64,000 nucleotides of DNA from Takakia lepidozioides (lineage: Eukaryota; Streptophyta; Takakiopsida; Takakiales; Takakiaceae), in contig CM060733.1 of NCBI GenBank assembly GCA_030704615.1, positions 51,954,001 through 52,018,000 of the forward strand, given 5' to 3'. Made by a program: the position numbers and the translations under genes. The notes under the pieces were generated by a model. It had not been told where the DNA came from and made no database searches. It saw only the letters and a program-made list of their open reading frames with translations. Of this stretch, positions 58,998-64,000 are shown in pieces. Numbering within the stretch: the first letter of the stretch is position 1; each line of letters opens with the position of its first letter.

Positions 58998-60288
58998 CCA
59001 AGAATGAGAAGATGTGAAAGATGGCAGGAAAGATGACAGGATCGTGTACATGACATGATAGTGTGATAGTATTGATGGCTATCATGTGCTATTTCCATCG
59101 ATGGTCTATTTAGACCCTGAAATGGTTTACAGGAAGTTTCAGATTTGTTGTCGTCGTCATGTACGGAATGTAGATTGTAGGTTACCGTGAAACCTGTCTT
59201 AGGGCACAGCGTTAGGGTTTCCCACTGTACACGGGAATATCTTATGTGCTTGCATTTGGAGAGCAAGAGCTGCGCGACAGAGGTTAGAACTTACATTTGT
59301 GCTCTTTTGAGCCAAGCCAGTATAGCTGATCATTTGTCTCCACAAGAATCATGTTGCTGTTGTACTTGCACAACTTTCGTCTCAAAGTTAGTGATGATGA
59401 AGTTCTAGGCTTGTTTCTCAAGGTGCGTGCTGGTCTATGAATGTGACATCTCTGCCATACAGGTTGCAGCTAGAACAAGTAAGTGGAGCATTAAGGATGT
59501 GTATACTGTTGATGAGCATATCGCTTACCGCATTTCGGACAATACTATAAGTCATGCGTTTGTAGTGTAAATGTCTTATGTGAAGATACAAAAGTAGAGG
59601 ATGGGATGTCACCACCTATTTTCGTTAGTTAATCTTCACAAACTGATGGACTCTCAATACGCAAGCGCTGTGAATGTGTCACTGTTTTAGACAGACTCGG
59701 GCAGGTTTTTCCCCATCATCTTGGTTTGTGTCAAGCATGGACTACAAATTTTGGAAGGAAAGTAGTTAAAATGTCTTCTACCATATCGTGTCGCACTGTG
59801 ATTACCTACTGAAATTTGTGCTTTTGGTCTTTGGCAATGTTGTAGTTACAAAATTATAATCAGCCAGTAGTGCGCTTCGACAAGCGCGGTGTTTTCTTTA
59901 TCATCTGTTCATTCTTTTGTGTTTTGCAATCTGTACGTGGACGTGAAGATGAAATCAATGTGAGTGACAACAGCCTTTAGGCTCCTTGTGAGAGCATTCC
60001 AATTCAGTTTGTATTCCCTGATCGTCCACTTTAAGAACTTCCATGAAGAAATAGGCCAATGGTTTTGACTGTGGGGCTATGATTATCTTACATGTCGTGA
60101 GGTTTGTTGCGATGTGCCTTGTGCACCCTGGGCAAATATAAAAAATCACTTTTTCCACTGAGCGCAATGTTGGTGTCATAACATACAAGGAGGGGAAAAT
60201 TCATGAGCTCCATCTTAACCTCCAAATGAAATAATGATGTTTTCATGACACAAGATTTATGAGGTCTGAAGTCTGAACCGTTCACCTG
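58998..60288. other. No gene recognised
   Basis: Between the CACTA element and the LINE. Short frames and no motif; likely intergenic. Confidence 0.4.
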
Positions 60289-61265
60289 TTGCCGGGCCCG
60301 CCCGCTCCTCACACACCAGCCTTCAGCGTGATAATGGTGGGCCCTTCTCTGCCACACAAGATAACCCTAGACGCTAGGGTGGTCAGCCCCCTTACACTAG
60401 GCACATCCGCCAGAGCCATGGTACAGCCAGGGGCAATATTGGTGGTGGGCCCTGTCCCTCCTTTCAAGACAATCCTAGGAGTAGTAGAAATGGGGCCAAG
60501 AGTAGTGCTACACCCTCCCACTCCGGTCAGAGCAGCCCTCATCCACGGAGGAGAGGAAGTGTTGCTAATGGTGAACCCTCCCACTCTACCCAAGGTCACA
60601 GCTCTACATGAATGATACTCGACAACCCCAAACGAGGCACAACAACTCCAAATCAAGGGGCCAGTGGCCCTTCCCCAATTCGCCTTTCAGGTACACGGCG
60701 GCCTCCCACAGAGCTTACCTCTCCACCTGGCTCGCCACCTCCTTCTAGACAGCGGACAGGTTCACTTGATTAGACCGCCCGTTCTTTTGCTCCATCTTAT
60801 CTCCCACCACCAGCACCACCATCTTCTCCACCAGACCGAGTGCCTTGTCCAGGTTGTGGTCGAATGTTTGCCCGTATCAGGGGGCTTGCGTGTCATCGGC
60901 ACACGTGTTCTACACTCAATCAGTCTTCTTCGGACAGTCATTTGCCTACCCCGTTAGTAGCTCCTTTTGCCCAGGCATGGCTTTGGATTGCGACCCTTGA
61001 TGTTGTGGGAGCATTTCATTTGGGTTTGCCCCGTCCCCGGCTCTATACATGCATCCCAATGGCGCTTTGCAGAGAGGTACAACATGCTTTTTGCTTACCC
61101 TTGGACCGCCTTGCTCGGGACCCTTACGACATTGCTGCTTGGCACCTTTTTCTGTTTTTTCCTCTATGGTGCCTAGTTTTGCCTCCATGTGGTGGTGAAT
61201 CCGGACATCGAGAGACGCATGCCCGTCTTCATAGATTTCTCTCTGGGGACTGGGAAACCCTTTAA
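60289..61265 (+). pseudogene. N-terminal part of an R2/NeSL-like LINE, with a zinc finger
   Basis: A proline-rich region (from about 60300) leads to CPGCGRMFARIRGLACHRHT, a Cys-Cys-His-type finger near 60843-60905 of the kind found at the N-terminus of R2- and NeSL-clade LINE proteins, where it binds the target DNA. The frame then shifts more than once up to 61265. It continues into the reverse transcriptase ORF. Confidence 0.65.
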
Positions 61266-61346
61266 GACGAACATTATCTACGTGCACAAGCACTTGCGGC
61301 GCGAATAGCTCATGATAGCCCACACCAGGCAACTCCATCCATCCAC

Positions 61347-62660
61347 ATGCGTCTTCGTCGGAGTCTTATGCTAGGCCAGGCAGGAGAGTATTCTCATGCA
61401 GCTCGAGCTCTTGCTCTTCTTACCCCAGCACTGCCTTCAGCTGATACTGTCACAGTTTTGGAGAATCTCCATCCCAGTGCGGTCGACATCCTTCCTTCCT
61501 TTGTGGAGGACTTTGAACCTGATGAGGACCTTCAATTGGATCGCGATACTTTCATACAAGCATTCACTTGTAGCCCTCATCTTGCAGCAGCCGGTCCGTC
61601 TGGTTTGGTGTATGAACACCTCCGTGACTATCTCAATCCACATGACTCTGCTAGTGGCTTTTCCCAGCTGTTCCAAGTTTGCTCTTTCATTGCGATGGGA
61701 CATATACCTACCCCAGTAGCACGTTTGCTTGGAGCAGCACGGCTCTTGGCCTTGTCTAAGAACACAGGTGGGATTCGTCCTATTGCAGTGGGGGAGGTTC
61801 TGTATCACTTGGTGAGCCGCTCTATCTGCATCCAGTTTCGGGAGGTCTTTTCTTCTCACTTTTCTCCACATCAGTTTGGGGTCGCTACTCCGGGAGGTTG
61901 TGAAGCGGTGATGCATGGGATTTGGGCTTCCCTTGACCTTCATCCAGACTGGGTCATCCTTCAGGTGGATGTGACCAACGCCTTCAACACGGTGTCCAGA
62001 TCAGCAATATTTCAAGAACTGCGATCAGCCGGCGGCGCATGCCATCAACTCATTCCCTTTGTGAGATTGTTTTATGCTTCCTCCACCCCTTTGTTTTACA
62101 GTTATCACACCCGTACCGGAGATCTTACTATAATCCAGTCCGAAGGGGCGATCCATTAGGGGGACTTCTTTTTGCTTTTGCCCACTTCCGAGCCCTTCGC
62201 TCATCTGCGCAAGCCTTCCAATCATGTATATTTCCTTCTATTGCTGATGATACCCACATCACTGGCCCTCCCACTGATATCCTTTGCTACCCAACTTCAC
62301 TCTCTTGGGCTCACTGTTGAACCTCGCAAATCCACAGTTTGGTCACCCTCTGGTCTGCCTTCAGATTTCGTGCCCCCTGTCGACTTTCTAGCACCATCTG
62401 AGGGTATTCGAGTGTTAGGTGTTCCCTTTGGTACTACCCCTTACACAACATCTTTCCTCCAAGACGCTTTGCTACATGATACAAGCTATATAGAGTTTCT
62501 TCCCAAACCAGACGATATGCAGGTATCCTATGGCATTCTCACTAAATGCTTTTTACAACGACCTTCTTATCTTTTGCGTTGTTTCCCCCCCACTCCGCAG
62601 TTTGTGGAGCTTCTGTCTTCTTTTGATACGACTGTTAGGGGATTTTTGGTCGTCTATTAG
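61347..62660 (+). pseudogene. LINE reverse transcriptase, frameshifted
   Basis: Frame 61347-62159 includes AAAGPSGLVYEHLRD, NTGGIRPIAVGEVLYHLVSR and the motif A segment VDVTNAFNTVSRSA with the first catalytic Asp. A +1 type slip near 62140 shifts to RRGDPLGGLLFAFAHF (motif B), then SIADDTHITGPP (motif C, with both Asp), and back to LHSLGLTVEPRKST and GIRVLGVPFGT. The catalytic residues are intact; only the reading frame is broken, so the copy is recent but not functional. Confidence 0.85.
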
Positions 62661-63884
62661 GCCCAGGTGCATTTGATAGTGAGCAGGGGCCCTTGGCATG
62701 TCGTCAGGCTACCCTCCCGATCTCTTCTGGAGGAGTGGGTTTACTATCCACAGTCGTCACTGCCCCTGCGGCCTTCCTAGGTAGTTGGGCTTTAGTCGCT
62801 CAGCTCTTTGGCATCTCGGTTTCTGTGTCAGCAACGCCCTTTTCTCATGGAGGTGGTTGCCCACATCGACAATGGCTCTTTGTCCTTCCAGCAACATCTT
62901 CGTTCAGCACGGGATTTCATCCCAACACCAGCACGGGCTTGTCTGCCACCCTTTGAACAGTTGGTCACTCAAGGTCTGGAGCATTTACATGATACCATCA
63001 TGGAACGCGTGCACCGACACTCATTTGCCAGCATGCTTTCCGACGCTCCTTCAGATGCACATCGGGCCAGACTTCTCTCGTGCGCAGGGCCCAGTGCAGG
63101 CGCGTGGCTCACGGTACGACCAACCATTGCACCCTTCCGTATGTCTTCTACTGTATTTACCACCTCCCTACGAGTTCGACTGGGTCTTCTGCATCCCTCT
63201 GTGTTAGGACTACAACAGTGTGTTTGTCACCATCATCTCGATTCACTCGGCGTACATCTTCTTCGTTGCCCCTGCGGTGGAGAACACACTGCGACCCATG
63301 ACGTCGTCTGGGATGCAGCAGCTGCAGTTGCTCGTGATGTTGGGATACATGTCATTCGAGAGCAGGTGCACATACTCCCATCAACCCACAATCACCATTC
63401 CACTCGACGACGGGTTGACATTGTTCTCTCACAGGACGGACTGCGTACATTGGCGGACGTTGTCATCGTTGATCCTACTAGGTCGGATCTCCTGCCCCGC
63501 ACAACCTCATCACAGGGAGTTGCCGCTTCAGGAGCTGCGTAGGGAAAGGAGCATGACTATCGGGCATGTCATTCCACAGACACATTCCTTCCTTTGGCAG
63601 TCGAGATCTTTGGTTGTTTGCATCATCAATTCAACGAGTTCCTTCGCACATGTGCCCATCGTGCAGCAGAAAACAAAAGCCTTGGAAGCCCATACGCCTC
63701 TGTTCTTGTAGCTTTCTTTAGACAACGAGTTTATGTTGCTCTGCAAAAGGCTCAAGCTCAATCTATTTTACGTTGGGCGGAGGTTGCTGGGGCGGCTTTA
63801 TCTCGCCTCCCCGCACTCTTTGATCCATCGTCTTTCCTGTTGTCAGACCTTCTTCAGGCAGTAGGTAATACTAGAATAGTTTGA
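62661..63884 (+). pseudogene. LINE C-terminal region with CCHC-like knuckle and restriction-like endonuclease
   Basis: After a frame change (LACRQATLPISSGGVGLLST) the main frame 62808-63542 has the Cys/His module CVCHHHLDSLGVHLLRCPCG, then the endonuclease core RRRVDIVLSQDGLRTLADVV, where VD and the later D fit the PD-x(12-14)-D pattern of restriction-like LINE endonucleases, then DPTRSDLLPR. A further frame (to 63884) continues with LAVEIFGCLHHQFNEF and FFRQRVYVALQKAQAQSIL to the stop. What follows to base 64000 is the start of a 3' UTR. Confidence 0.8.
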
Positions 63885-64000
63885 TTTCTTTCTTTGTGTT
63901 AATATATCTAGCTCTACGAGCTTTGGTTGTTTCCTCTTGGGGACAGTTACACCCATTTGTACAGTCATCCCACTTGGGTCTTTTTATAAAGCTATGCAGG

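Overview
The window looks like nuclear DNA of a streptophyte. Host genes are broken by many GT-AG introns, and long stretches between them are packed with decayed plant-type transposons (Ty3/gypsy chromovirus, Ty1/copia, CACTA, MULE, LINE). The host genes include a CDC14-type phosphatase, an ornithine decarboxylase and a MinC-like plastid-division protein. Angiosperms as I know them lack CDC14 and MinC, so a charophyte alga (Charales-like) or a seedless plant is more likely. That placement is inference.

Region 1 (1-23 kb) is gene-bearing. A plus-strand CDC14 gene enters from the left edge (catalytic exons 83-2964, probable tail exons to 5650 and perhaps 7095). It converges on a minus-strand ornithine decarboxylase gene (7185-9720) whose splice phases I could follow. 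A copia integrase relic (13.5-14.1 kb) and a 166-bp tandem duplication follow. Next come two minus-strand genes: a two-helix membrane protein (16407-17137) and a MinC-like gene (17631-19091). Then come a small plus-strand membrane protein (20856-21101) and two in-phase exons that may be Elongator subunit 5 (21844-23152).

Region 2 (23.4-41 kb) is a nested transposon island: gypsy fragments, a CACTA terminus inside one of them, CACTA pieces with family-specific palindrome arrays, a PPR gene fragment, a CACTA TNP2 transposase (30.1-33.3 kb, minus), and a MULE with a 632-codon transposase exon (34.2-37.6 kb, minus) followed by about 32 palindromes at a 53-bp period (38.2-39.9 kb).

Region 3 (42-46 kb) holds the N-terminal lobe of an A1 aspartic protease, a LINE scrap and a 270-bp foldback. 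Region 4 (46.6-54.1 kb) holds the N-terminal half of a CACTA TNP2 gene on the plus strand, the other end of a MULE, another CACTA relic with its own palindrome array, and a 639-bp non-autonomous MULE with a 9-bp target duplication. Region 5 (57-64 kb) holds a retropepsin-like ORF interrupted by a complete 1,190-bp CACTA deletion derivative with a 3-bp target duplication, then an R2/NeSL-like LINE (zinc finger, reverse transcriptase, CCHC plus restriction-like endonuclease).

The most notable reading is that regions 2 and 4 are two halves of one nested structure. The TNP2 gene is cut at the same codons at 33.34 and 50.25 kb, both cuts abut the same MULE-type terminal sequence and share an 11-bp target-site sequence, but the halves lie on opposite strands. 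This is what one inversion with breakpoints inside the MULE, possibly in its palindrome array, would produce.
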